Origin: Actinomyces marseillensis
Lineage (GTDB): Bacteria; Actinomycetota; Actinomycetes; Actinomycetales; Actinomycetaceae
Reading direction: 5' to 3'
Assembly: GCF_900155605.1 (NCBI RefSeq)
Contig: NZ_LT707420.1
Location: forward strand, 1,505,539-1,569,538
DNA length: 64,000 bases
In this document: positions 55,390 through 63,923 of the stretch, one piece after another
How the letters are laid out: the number at the start of each line of letters is the position of its first letter
Numbering within the stretch: the first letter of the stretch is position 1
Made by a program: the position numbers and the translations under genes
The notes under the pieces: model-generated
Databases searched by the model: none
Told to the model about the DNA's origin: nothing
What the model saw: the letters and a program-made list of their open reading frames with translations, nothing else

Positions 55390-56295
55390 TCACTGGGCCG
55401 GAGGGAAAATTGCACTTGCGCCGCTACCGACACCGAAGGAACGTGCGCTTGAGTGGGCATCTTTCAGCGCCAAAACCGCCGAAATTGTTCCCTGCGTAGT
55501 TCCGACTTGATCAACGGTTGTTGCCGGAACATTCCCGCGACGCAGAGCTGTGAGAGTAGAACGATCAGTCGAAGCATCACCCAAGATGAGGCCACCGGCA
55601 GGCGCATTCCCAATAGTCTTTGCCAGGCCTTCCCATGATGCCTGTGATGCGAGCGAGGAAGGATCTGCCGTCTGCGTATTTGCACTAGTGTTGCCACGAG
55701 GTGCGACGACAACGATAGCCTGGGCACCGCCCTGCGGATCCTTGGTCATGCGCATAACGGGAGTATCTCCCCCGGTAAGAATCTGCTTGACAAGATCAGG
55801 TTCAGATCCGCTCTGAGTCAGAGAGGTGACGATCGCCTGTCCGATGACTGCCTCTGCACCGGCATCACCGGCAAGACCGGTCAGGTGCGAAGCCAAAGGA
55901 GTTGCAAGGGTGTTGCGGAAAGTTGCAGAGTCGGCGCTGAGCCACGTGTTGGTAAGCTCAACCTCACCAACGACCTGAGCGCCTGCAGTTCCAAGCGTAT
56001 CTCGCATGGAAGCAACATCTGAGCTATCACTTCCAGGAACAGTCACGATCGCAACTGAAACGCCGTTGAGCGATCCTGCAAGGCGCCCCTGGGCGAGCTC
56101 TGCAACAGCGCGAGCTTCAATTTTGCTATTGTTCTGAGCCTGCGCCAGTGCCTCATTTGACGAGGCCGTCGAGGTAGTGGGCGTCAAACCGGAAGAAATA
56201 CGCGATTGCAGCGGCCCTGCACCCAGGACAACCCCCAAGCACAGTGCAACAAAAACCGCGATCAAAGACACGATGTGATAGCGAAAGTTGACCAT
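55390..56295 (-). CDS. SteB-like membrane-anchored septation protein (MctB family)
   Basis: A 301-residue protein with one N-terminal helix (HIVSLIAVFVALCLGVVLGA) and a large extracytoplasmic domain of Gly/Ala/Ser-rich sequence. It belongs to the Rv1698 group, called copper transporter MctB in mycobacteria and SteB in corynebacteria, where it works with SteA in daughter-cell separation. It lies directly after steA. AAGGAAG precedes the ATG. The copper-channel naming is doubtful for a single-span protein. Confidence 0.87.
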   Translation of the reverse strand: MVNFRYHIVSLIAVFVALCLGVVLGAGPLQSRISSGLTPTTSTASSNEALAQAQNNSKIEARAVAELAQGRLAGSLNGVSVAIVTVPGSDSSDVASMRDTLGTAGAQVVGEVELTNTWLSADSATFRNTLATPLASHLTGLAGDAGAEAVIGQAIVTSLTQSGSEPDLVKQILTGGDTPVMRMTKDPQGGAQAIVVVAPRGNTSANTQTADPSSLASQASWEGLAKTIGNAPAGGLILGDASTDRSTLTALRRGNVPATTVDQVGTTQGTISAVLALKDAHSSARSFGVGSGASAIFPPAQ

Positions 56296-56305
56296 GTTTT
56301 CTTCC

Positions 56306-57514
56306 TTAGAACGTGACAGTTTCAGTCCAGTGGACTAGATCGGAACTAGCAGAATTCGACGGGGACCACAATTGCGAGATCCAATTCCAGACACTCATGT
56401 AGAGGTCATGCCCCCACGGAGTAGCCCAAAGTGCCACTCCCATCGACGCGAAAAGCACGCATGCAAGGAGGAAGAGCCATCCGCCTCGAATACGACTCCG
56501 GTATGTTGCACTCACTGCATGGGCTGGAATCAACAAATCACCAGCTCGCAAGCGAATCAAAAAAGCGGGAGTAACGACGGAACGAGGCAGTTCAAGGTAG
56601 TCCTCGAGTTCGCGCGCATCGCCAGCGACGACAATCGCTGCGGGATCCATAAAGCTCAGAAGACTAATTGCGACATCTTGAGCCGAGGCACTGAGATCGA
56701 TCTGATGGTAGTCGATCCCCATACGATTCAAACGGTCGCGCCCCTGATCTCCTTCATGTGCACGAGGAACGACAATCTCTGCACCTGAACGAATGATCTT
56801 GTCAGGCACCTCGGTCATGTCTCCAACGATAATGGCGGGTTTAAGATGCGCACGCTTTGCGCGCAATGCGCCGCCTTCAACTGCCACCACAAGCGGTTGC
56901 GTATCGCGAATCCACTGGCCAAGATCACGCAACTGCTGGCTCGCACGCGGGGAATCGCAGACGAGCAGGACCTGACGGCCACTAACCTGCGTCGCAAGCT
57001 CCGGGTAGCCCTCCCCTCGTAGGACGCCCGCACCTTCATATTCCAAGAATGTCGAGGTCGAGGCCTCAAAAGCTTGAAGTTGGTCGGAGAGAGCCTGATC
57101 CGCATCAGGAATGTCTGAGGGAAGATCCTTCAGCGACTCATAGCGGTGCCCCTGAGCAACTCGCTTGCCTTCTCGTAGGATGTCCGTTCCCTTGACCGTA
57201 ATCGAATCACCGTCTTTAAGCGCCCAGACATCAGATCCACAATCATCGAGGAGAACGATACCCGCATCGATCAGTGTCTGAGGGCCTCGACTACGCACGC
57301 GTCCAGTGACCGATAGCGCCGCATTGATGACGAGCTGAACGCCACTTTCAATGAGAAGCTCGGCATCTGCCTGTGTAAGATCGTTATCCTCGATGAGCAG
57401 GAAATCGCCTTCATCAATTGTCGGAATCTTCTGATGGAGATCGCGCGCAATCCATACGCGGCCCTCAACCGAGGTACTCCTGCTACCTGAAAGTCCTGAT
57501 TTTTCTTGGCTCAC
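56306..57514 (-). CDS. SteA-like cytokinetic protein
   Basis: A 402-residue protein with a large cytoplasmic domain and two closely spaced hydrophobic stretches near the C-terminus (GGWLFLLACVLFASMGVALWAT). The body has TDILREGKRVAQGHRYESL and PAIIVGDMTEVPDKI, wording of the thiamin pyrophosphokinase-related domain seen in this family. In Corynebacterium SteA sits at the septum with SteB. The GTG start overlaps recN (GTGA), and steB follows by ten bases. Confidence 0.88.
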   Translation of the reverse strand: MSQEKSGLSGSRSTSVEGRVWIARDLHQKIPTIDEGDFLLIEDNDLTQADAELLIESGVQLVINAALSVTGRVRSRGPQTLIDAGIVLLDDCGSDVWALKDGDSITVKGTDILREGKRVAQGHRYESLKDLPSDIPDADQALSDQLQAFEASTSTFLEYEGAGVLRGEGYPELATQVSGRQVLLVCDSPRASQQLRDLGQWIRDTQPLVVAVEGGALRAKRAHLKPAIIVGDMTEVPDKIIRSGAEIVVPRAHEGDQGRDRLNRMGIDYHQIDLSASAQDVAISLLSFMDPAAIVVAGDARELEDYLELPRSVVTPAFLIRLRAGDLLIPAHAVSATYRSRIRGGWLFLLACVLFASMGVALWATPWGHDLYMSVWNWISQLWSPSNSASSDLVHWTETVTF

Positions 57515-59196
57515 GCTTCCGATTGTGGCATGTCCAGCCCCAAGAGCTCATAAGCATGCCGGCGCGCCGCCTCAGAGTGCGCATCCCCACTCATCATCCG
57601 CGCAAGCTCCCCTGCTCGCTCTTCTCCTTCGAGCACGCGGATACTCGTACGTCCATCATTCTTCTCAATTAAAAGATGGTGATCCGCATAAGCAGCAACC
57701 TGTGCGAGGTGGGTGACGACAACGACTTGATGATGCTCAGCAAGACGCGCAAGACGGGCTCCCACTTCTACAGCGGTTTTCCCGCCGATTCCAGAATCGA
57801 CCTCGTCAAAAATAAAGGTCACATCGGAGTCAGATTCACCCAAAAGCACTTCTAAAGCCAGCATGACTCGCGAGAGCTCACCGCCGGATGCCCCCACGCC
57901 AAGAGGGCGTGGCGGTGCTTGTGGGTGGGGTTGCAAAAGCATGACCGGATCTTCCAAACCGGTGGATGAGGGCGAATGCTCCTCCCATGACACAGTGAAA
58001 TTCGCATCCGGCATCGAAAGTGCGTGAAGTTCACTCGTGACTTTCGCGCTCAATTCCGCGCCAAGTTGTCGGCGTGATGCAGCGAGTCTGTCGCCCCATT
58101 CAAGAACAGCTGTTTGAGCCTGCGCTAAAGCCCGCTCAAGGGATTCGGGGTCATCATCTTCACCGGTTAGCGCCTGCAAGCGGGCACGAGCTTCCTTCTC
58201 CCATTCAAGAAGTCCGCTAATATCTGCTGCTCGCCCTTCCATCAACTGGCGTAAAGACGCACGACGAGCGTGTAGTGCCGCTAGCGTTTCAGGATCGGCC
58301 TCGACGGTAGAGAGATAGTGCGCAAGATCGTCACGTACTGCCGATAATTCAAGGGCGGATTGCTTAAAGCGCTGGCCGATAGCGGTCAACGAATGATCGA
58401 AACGCGCCGCCGTACGTAGGCAATCCAGTGCCCGTCCAATGAGATCAATAACCCCATCCGTGTCCTCGTCTCCTTCTAAGAAGGCAAGCGAAGCTCCAAC
58501 ATGGCGACGCAGGTCCTCCGTATTCGTCAGGCGTTGGATCTGCGAAACCATTTCTTCCTCTTCGCCTTCGTGTGGGCGGAGGGCATCGAAAAGTTCCAGA
58601 GCCTGGCTCAGGCGGGCAATCTCTTCTTCCCGCTCGATACTTGAGCGGCGCACCTCACGAAGACGATTGGCAATCTCCACCGCTTTCTTCCACGCATGCC
58701 CGTAGGAGGCCAGCAATTCTTTATGCTGAGCATCTCCATAGGAGTCCAAAGCGTCTCGCTGAGCTGATTGCGAGCGCAGACGCAGCTGATCAGATTGGCC
58801 GTGAATCGTCACCAAAGAGCCAACAATTCGTGACAGCGCTGAGGCCGGCATTGCGCGCCCACCCAAGGCAGCCCGAGAACGCCCGTTCAACGGAACGGTA
58901 CGAGAGACATACAAAAGACCGTCATCAACCGCCCCGCCCATCTCGTCAATTTCTTGAGCGATCGATGGAGGAACTGAAAAAACACCGTCGACGCTCGCCC
59001 GTGCAGCGCTCTCGTCCTCCCCTTCTCGGCGGACCATCTGCGGGTCAGCGCGCCCACCCAGCAAAAGATTGAGGGAGGTCAGCACCATCGTTTTACCAGC
59101 ACCGGTTTCCCCCGTGAGCACCGTAAAGCGCGAGCCAAAGTCAACGTGTGCGCTTTCAATGACGCCGAGGTTGTCAATGTCCAATGACTCGATCAT
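57511..59196 (-). CDS. recN: DNA repair protein RecN
   Basis: SMC-like ATPase for double-strand-break repair, 561 residues. The N-terminal Walker A is LTGETGAGKT (about residues 25-34), the two central coiled coils cover about residues 150-350, and the C-terminal part has GASGGELSRVMLALEVLL and Walker B VTFIFDEVDSGIGG. Both ATPase halves and the short coiled coil are typical. I chose the ATG at 59196, which overlaps nadK (ATGA) and has GGAGGGGA seven bases upstream. Confidence 0.96.
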   Translation of the reverse strand: MIESLDIDNLGVIESAHVDFGSRFTVLTGETGAGKTMVLTSLNLLLGGRADPQMVRREGEDESAARASVDGVFSVPPSIAQEIDEMGGAVDDGLLYVSRTVPLNGRSRAALGGRAMPASALSRIVGSLVTIHGQSDQLRLRSQSAQRDALDSYGDAQHKELLASYGHAWKKAVEIANRLREVRRSSIEREEEIARLSQALELFDALRPHEGEEEEMVSQIQRLTNTEDLRRHVGASLAFLEGDEDTDGVIDLIGRALDCLRTAARFDHSLTAIGQRFKQSALELSAVRDDLAHYLSTVEADPETLAALHARRASLRQLMEGRAADISGLLEWEKEARARLQALTGEDDDPESLERALAQAQTAVLEWGDRLAASRRQLGAELSAKVTSELHALSMPDANFTVSWEEHSPSSTGLEDPVMLLQPHPQAPPRPLGVGASGGELSRVMLALEVLLGESDSDVTFIFDEVDSGIGGKTAVEVGARLARLAEHHQVVVVTHLAQVAAYADHHLLIEKNDGRTSIRVLEGEERAGELARMMSGDAHSEAARRHAYELLGLDMPQSEA

Positions 59197-60053
59197 GAAG
59201 CGTTCCCCTCCGGAGTTCTCCACCCCCGCACGGGCAGGTTAAACCTAGTCACGAGGCGCTCAGAAAAAGGAGTGTGTGACATCCGGACCAAGCGAACCGG
59301 GTTCGCCGAAACCTTGGCAATGACAGATGTTCCCGAAGGAGCCACGGTACGCCGGTGCCCATCACACCACACTTCCGGTGCGCTCCAATTCTCTTCATTG
59401 ATGAATACTTCGATTGTCGAACTAGGCCCGACGACAAGAGGACGAGTGAAGAGACCATGCGCTGCAATCGGAGAAATGACAACAGCCTCAGTATCTGGCC
59501 AGACAACCGGGCCGCCTGCAGAGAAGGAATAGGCCGTTGACCCAGTCGGCGTTGACAAGATCATGCCGTCAGCACCGTAAGTAGAAACATCCTGTCCGTC
59601 GACAACGAGAATCAGATGAACCGGGTGCGCTGGATCGGTGTGCTTCACGACTGCGTCGTTGAGTGCCCAGTCTTCGATGGTGTTATCGCCGGGAAGCTTG
59701 ATGGAGACATCAAGTGTTGAGCGCTTTTCAACGTCAAAATCACCCGTAGCAAGACGATGCATGAGCTTCGGTATCGACTCGGGAGAGGCCTCGGCAAGGA
59801 AGCCCATATGGCCGGCGTTAATTCCCAAAAGAGGAATGTCGTAGCGACGAGCACTTTCTGCCGCGGCAAGAATCGTTCCATCGCCGCCCATCGCCAAAAC
59901 AAGTTCGGGAGAATCGCCGTCTGCTACTTCTGATTTGAGCGGGTCTTCGCTCACAACCGCGATACCGAGCTGTTCCAACTCGCGCATTGCGACTTCAGTT
60001 GCTGCAATGGCAGCAGGGCGTTGAACGTGGCGAACTAAGAGAATTTTCTTCAC
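59193..60053 (-). CDS. nadK: NAD kinase
   Basis: ATP- or polyphosphate-dependent NAD kinase that makes NADP. The 286-residue protein has MGGDGTILAA (GGDGT near residue 57), GINAGHMGFLAE, the NDAVVK segment and TPTGSTAYSFSAGGPVV. Its GTG start overlaps the tlyA stop (GTGA) with GGAGG upstream. The tlyA-nadK-recN order is conserved across actinobacteria and many other bacteria. Confidence 0.96.
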   Translation of the reverse strand: MKKILLVRHVQRPAAIAATEVAMRELEQLGIAVVSEDPLKSEVADGDSPELVLAMGGDGTILAAAESARRYDIPLLGINAGHMGFLAEASPESIPKLMHRLATGDFDVEKRSTLDVSIKLPGDNTIEDWALNDAVVKHTDPAHPVHLILVVDGQDVSTYGADGMILSTPTGSTAYSFSAGGPVVWPDTEAVVISPIAAHGLFTRPLVVGPSSTIEVFINEENWSAPEVWCDGHRRTVAPSGTSVIAKVSANPVRLVRMSHTPFSERLVTRFNLPVRGWRTPEGNAS

Positions 60054-60919
60054 GAGGCCGTTCCCTCCTGCGCATCGTGAGCGGAGTGCGCCGCGCGCGT
60101 GCGTCCAGCAGGCCCCTCGAGGACTGCTCTGTCGATAGCTCCTGGAATTTGGTCTTCTTCAAGAGCATTGGGATGGTCAGCGCGCATATAAACAAAATAC
60201 TCGACGTTTCCAGAAGGTCCGGGAAGCGGCGAGGCCTCAACGGCGGCGATCCCAAGGCCCAGATTTCGCGCGCACTCGATTACTTTGGCAATGGTCTCTC
60301 GATGGTGATCGAGATTCCTCACCACTCCACCACTTCCGAGACGGTCTTTACCAATTTCGAATTGCGGTTTAACCATGAGTAGGAAATCTGCTTGCGGATC
60401 CGCTACAGCAACCAGGGCAGGAAGCACGAGGGTCAAAGAAATAAATGAAAGATCCCCCACGACCAACTGCGGTGCCGGGTCGATATCTCCCGTTTTCATG
60501 AGCCGTACATTCGTTCGGTCCATGACTTCCACACGGGGATCACTTTGAAGACGCCAAGCTAATTGACCGTATCCGACATCAACTGCAACGACACTCGCCG
60601 CGCCTCGACGAAGCAGGACGTCAGTAAAGCCACCAGTCGAGGCCCCCGCGTCCATGCATCGCCGTCCTTCAACAGTAGGTGCACGATCTGCCAAGGCATC
60701 GAGGGCACCTGCAAGCTTAAATGCACCTCGAGAGACGTAGTCCGGATCATCGCCTTGAGTGATGACCAAAGCCTGCGCCGGATCCATTTGGCGTGCGGGT
60801 TTTTCAACAACCTGTCCGTCAAGAAGGACGCGTCGCTGCGCAATCAACTCTTGTGCGTGAGAACGCGAGCGCACCATGTTCCGCCGAACAAGTTCTGAAT
60901 CGATACGACGCAATTTCAT
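60050..60919 (-). CDS. tlyA: TlyA rRNA 2'-O-methyltransferase
   Basis: Methylates the ribose of C1409 in 16S rRNA and C1920 in 23S rRNA in bacteria with the long form of TlyA. The 289-residue protein has an N-terminal S4 RNA-binding domain (RIDSELVRRNMVRSRSHAQ), YVSRGAFKLAGAL, the SAM motif MDAGASTGGFTDVLL (about residues 88-102) and the catalytic Lys region VKPQFEIGKD. Its length suggests the type II form, which modifies both subunits and confers capreomycin sensitivity. The start overlaps the mini-gene upstream (ATGA). Confidence 0.94.
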   Translation of the reverse strand: MKLRRIDSELVRRNMVRSRSHAQELIAQRRVLLDGQVVEKPARQMDPAQALVITQGDDPDYVSRGAFKLAGALDALADRAPTVEGRRCMDAGASTGGFTDVLLRRGAASVVAVDVGYGQLAWRLQSDPRVEVMDRTNVRLMKTGDIDPAPQLVVGDLSFISLTLVLPALVAVADPQADFLLMVKPQFEIGKDRLGSGGVVRNLDHHRETIAKVIECARNLGLGIAAVEASPLPGPSGNVEYFVYMRADHPNALEEDQIPGAIDRAVLEGPAGRTRAAHSAHDAQEGTAS

Positions 60920-61056
60920 GGGGCAATGCGCTCCTCAAGCTTGCGCCGAAGGCGCAGATCTAGCTGTTCAAGCAACTCGATCTGCTGCGCGACTGGGAGT
61001 TCATCGAAGTTATCGGGCAAGGATGAACTCCCCGTCTCGCTCACTTCAGACGGCAT
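60916..61056 (-). CDS. 46-codon mini-gene between the HAD fusion and tlyA
   Basis: A 46-residue frame starting ATG at 61056 and ending in the tlyA start (ATGA overlap). It begins two bases after the HAD fusion stop, and AGGA lies about ten bases upstream. The peptide begins MPSEVSETGSS and ends LDLRLRRKLEERIAP, with a Leu-rich amphipathic helix. Full coupling on both sides argues for a real gene. M. tuberculosis has a small gene at the same position (Rv1693, about 58 residues by memory), but similarity is not tested. Confidence 0.65.
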   Translation of the reverse strand: MPSEVSETGSSSLPDNFDELPVAQQIELLEQLDLRLRRKLEERIAP

Positions 61057-61058
61057 AA

Positions 61059-63668
61059 TCAGTCGTCCTGCTCTTCAAGATCAGCGGTCTCTGCGAGAAG
61101 TTCTTGGAGGTCTTCTTCGCCGGGAAGAAACTCAAGCGCCTCTTTGCCTTCCGCAGTCTGTTCAGCAATAGAAACAGGCGCCTCAACAGTTTCTTCTTCG
61201 AGCGCCTCGAAGACACCAGAGGGGTCATCGTTGGCAACGACCGTCACAGTCGGGCAAACCACGTCAAGATCGGAAGAAGAATCCCACGCTGCAGCGGCAA
61301 GCGCACGATAGGAATCGATCGTGATGACTGCGCCTTCACGCAATTCAACGTCATCCAGGGTCAGATGGCCGTCGCGTCGCAGGCGCGCGACCTGCGAGAC
61401 GCCGCAGGTCCACGTTCCATCCGCGTGGTGCTTCGGCGACGGGTGTTCTTCAAGCAATCCGCGCATATCCATTGCGAGATAACTGGGGCGCTGACCCCTG
61501 GGCGCACAAATTACCGCGCGAGCGTCGTGGACACCGGTAAGAACATGCAGTGCCGGGATTCCGGCCGCAACAGCGCCGAGAATATCAGTTTCGAGGCGGT
61601 CTCCGACTGCAATTGGATTCTCACTATCAAGGAGCTCGGCAGCGCGCTGATAGATACCGGGTTCAGGCTTGCCTGCAGCAACCGGGCGCTTCCGGGTCGC
61701 GTAGCTCACCGCACGCACAAGCGCGCCATTTCCAAGTGCGAATCCGCGTTCTTGCGGGAGTGTTGCGTCGAGGTTCGTCGCAAAATACTGCGCGCCACGC
61801 TGCAAGGCAAAGGCGGCCTCAGTAAGTTGAGTCCAGGTCACCGAGGCATCAAAGCCTTGGACAACCGCCGCGGGTTCCTCGTCAGCACTGTCAACGAGAA
61901 CATAGCCAGCTTCGCGGAGTGCTTGACGCAAGCCTTCTCCGCCAACCACGTATACCGATGCTCCCTCGTCGAGGTGCTCGCTCATCACAGCAATAACGTC
62001 CATCGCCGAGGTCATGATGTCCTTCGGCTCGGCTTTGAAGCCCAGTTCCTTGAGCTGTTCGGCAACAGTGAGCGGAGTACGCGAAGCGTTGTTCGTTACG
62101 AAACCGATCTTCAGGCCGGCTTCGCGCGCTTCTTCAGCGGCCGTAGCTGCGTGTTCGATAGGAAGCTTGCCAGAGTAGGCAGTACCGTCAAGATCCAGAA
62201 GAGCTGCGTCAAAGTTCGTGTAGAGCGCTCCCTTCGAGCCTTTCAGCGGTGAACGACGATCATCGACATCTGCATCGGCAAAAAGACCAACGTCAACAAT
62301 GTCGGGATCTTCTTCCTCTTCAGGAATGTTTGCCTCAACCTGATCAGCTTCCTCATCGCGGCCAAGTTCGCGCAAGCGATCTGCCTGAACCGACATCAGG
62401 CGGCGAAGGAACTCGGGATCAGCATCCTCGCCAAGAGCAGCAATCGCGTCATCGACAATAACGAGGCCGACTTCATTTTGCCCCAAATCTGCGCGCGCAC
62501 CTGAGGAGACGAGAACCAACTCAACCTGCTCTGCAAGGTCGAGCTGAGAGGTATCCGTCTGGTCAATGATTTCAATCGCTCGCTCAGGACGCCCAAGTCC
62601 GCGTTCGCAGTCGGCTTCAATAGCGCGCAAAGAGAGGTCTCCGCGCAAACGACGCATCGCACGCACCTCACGCAGTGCTTCTTCGTAGTGTCCTGCAGCG
62701 TAAGCCGTCAGCGCCGAGGCCTCACGGACAACGTCGACACGGCCCGCGCGAGAAGCTGCAGCCTTAGCGTGCTTGTATGCGAGCTCAGGATCGAGGTCGA
62801 TCAACTGACCGGCCATAACAAGGTGTCGAGCGACAATGTCGCGGTTGATCCCCGATAGCGTTGCCAGGGAACGCAACGCATCTTTATCCAGTTCTTCAGC
62901 TGATACGCCGGCGGGGATAGTTGGTTCATCTCCGTTGGGTGCGGTGTATTCGTCGCGCGAACGAGGTGCGCTGCTGCGCTTCGTATCTCGGAAATCGCGT
63001 CCTGTGCCTCGGCGGTCGTCGCGCCCTGAGAAGCGACGGTCGCGAGAATCGCGGTCAAAACGCCCCGAGCGCTCGCCGTCAAAGCGACGCTCACGAGAAT
63101 CAGAAGAACGGAAATCACGCTCAGAACGGTCAAAACGACGACCATCGCGCTGATCACCGCGATCAAAACGCGAACGATCGGAACGCTCACCCCCACGACG
63201 GTCATCACGATCAAAACGACGACTCCCCCGGCCGTCGTCGCGCCCTGAGAAGCGACGGTCTCTAGAATCCCGGTCAAAACGCCCCGAACGCTCACCATCA
63301 AAGCGACGCTCACGAGAATCAGAAGAACGGAAATCACGCTCAGAACGGTCAAAACGACGACCATCGCGCTGATCACCGCGATCAAAACGCGAACGATCGG
63401 AACGCTCACCCCCACGACGGTCATCACGATCAAAACGACGACCATCGAAATTGCCACGGTCGCGATCGGCGAAGCGTCCCTGACGGTCGAAACCTTGCCC
63501 ACCATCACGCGAGGAACGTCGATCGGAAGAATTGAAACGGCGCGGTCCACGAGAAGAATCGCCGCGAGAGTATGAACCGCCGTCTCCCCTTGATCCACGT
63601 CCGCGACGCTGCGAGGAGTCAAACCTATCTGCCACAATTCCTACTTTCTTCGGGCCCTTCGACCGCAC
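61059..63668 (-). CDS. RG-repeat / TPR-like / HAD-IIA phosphatase fusion
   Basis: An 869-residue, three-part protein. Residues 1 to about 240 are Arg/Asp/Gly/Ser-rich, made of RRFDR, RSRFDRGDQ and DRRFSGRDD-type units, with a tandem duplication of 73 residues. About 250-480 is an Ala/Leu/Arg-rich helical region like tetratricopeptide repeats (LVMAGQLIDLDPELAYKHA). The HAD-IIA phosphatase lies at about 485-760, with LLDLDGTAYSGKLP as the nucleophile motif, FVTNNASRTP, AAGKPEPGIYQ and VGDRLETDILGA. The tail is very acidic. M. tuberculosis has the TPR and HAD parts as Rv1691 and Rv1692. The GTG at 63668 has no good ribosome site; a GTG at 63635 is possible. Confidence 0.85.
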   Translation of the reverse strand: MRSKGPKKVGIVADRFDSSQRRGRGSRGDGGSYSRGDSSRGPRRFNSSDRRSSRDGGQGFDRQGRFADRDRGNFDGRRFDRDDRRGGERSDRSRFDRGDQRDGRRFDRSERDFRSSDSRERRFDGERSGRFDRDSRDRRFSGRDDGRGSRRFDRDDRRGGERSDRSRFDRGDQRDGRRFDRSERDFRSSDSRERRFDGERSGRFDRDSRDRRFSGRDDRRGTGRDFRDTKRSSAPRSRDEYTAPNGDEPTIPAGVSAEELDKDALRSLATLSGINRDIVARHLVMAGQLIDLDPELAYKHAKAAASRAGRVDVVREASALTAYAAGHYEEALREVRAMRRLRGDLSLRAIEADCERGLGRPERAIEIIDQTDTSQLDLAEQVELVLVSSGARADLGQNEVGLVIVDDAIAALGEDADPEFLRRLMSVQADRLRELGRDEEADQVEANIPEEEEDPDIVDVGLFADADVDDRRSPLKGSKGALYTNFDAALLDLDGTAYSGKLPIEHAATAAEEAREAGLKIGFVTNNASRTPLTVAEQLKELGFKAEPKDIMTSAMDVIAVMSEHLDEGASVYVVGGEGLRQALREAGYVLVDSADEEPAAVVQGFDASVTWTQLTEAAFALQRGAQYFATNLDATLPQERGFALGNGALVRAVSYATRKRPVAAGKPEPGIYQRAAELLDSENPIAVGDRLETDILGAVAAGIPALHVLTGVHDARAVICAPRGQRPSYLAMDMRGLLEEHPSPKHHADGTWTCGVSQVARLRRDGHLTLDDVELREGAVITIDSYRALAAAAWDSSSDLDVVCPTVTVVANDDPSGVFEALEEETVEAPVSIAEQTAEGKEALEFLPGEEDLQELLAETADLEEQDD
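63015..63222 (-). repeat. Tandem duplication, copy A
   Basis: First of two direct repeats with a period of 219 bp (73 codons) inside the RG-rich part of the fusion gene. It encodes the FDRDDRRGGERSDRSRFDRG-type unit. It differs from copy B by only scattered bases, mainly near bases 63045-63080. Confidence 0.9.
63234..63441 (-). repeat. Tandem duplication, copy B
   Basis: Second copy, matching copy A at an offset of exactly 219 bp; similarity ends at about base 63441 where the flanking sequences diverge. The frame is preserved, giving a nearly repeated 73-residue block. Confidence 0.9.
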
Positions 63669-63880
63669 CTATCTTGAATTAAAACTATGAACGCATCCAG
63701 CATAATGGGCGAGTAGCAAACAAGCCAGCGCGCTTGACAACCTGTGGATTGCCAAAAACTGTGGGATTGGCCTCGTCGACCGCGTTGCGTAAATCGTATC
63801 TGGGTGTCGTATCACCCAGCCTAGGCATCGTCGCGGTAGTCGGCCGCTCGCTCGCCTTGCGAGCATCAGTATATAAAGGT

Positions 63881-63913
63881 TTGGCCCCGGGACCGTGTGG
63901 GTTCCGGGGCCAA
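63881..63913 (-). terminator. rRNA operon terminator
   Basis: A 13-bp inverted repeat (63881-63893 with 63901-63913, one G-U pair) with a 7-nt loop, GC-rich with T-rich sequence following on the minus strand, lies about 10 bases beyond the 3' end of 5S rRNA. It ends the rRNA transcript before the HAD fusion promoter region. The 212 bases between it and the fusion gene hold no recognisable gene. Confidence 0.88.
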
Positions 63914-63923
63914 GCCGTTGAGT

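Noticed and set aside
61104..62252. Plus-strand open frame of 382 codons opposite the HAD fusion
   Set aside because: The minus-strand HAD motifs are unambiguous; this is an antisense shadow.
63015..63441. Regular repeats that might suggest a CRISPR array
   Set aside because: Only two long copies at 219 bp, in frame with a coding region, without 25-40 base repeats or unique spacers.
62801..63637. Long minus-strand frame with repeated Val/Ile/Leu-rich, membrane-like sequence
   Set aside because: It is a shifted frame of the RG-rich repeats: CG-rich Arg/Asp codons read one base off as Val/Ile/Leu. It has no ribosome site and overlaps the fusion gene.
63734..63739. TTGACA on the plus strand as a promoter
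   Set aside because: No good -10 follows at the right distance and no plus-strand gene lies downstream.
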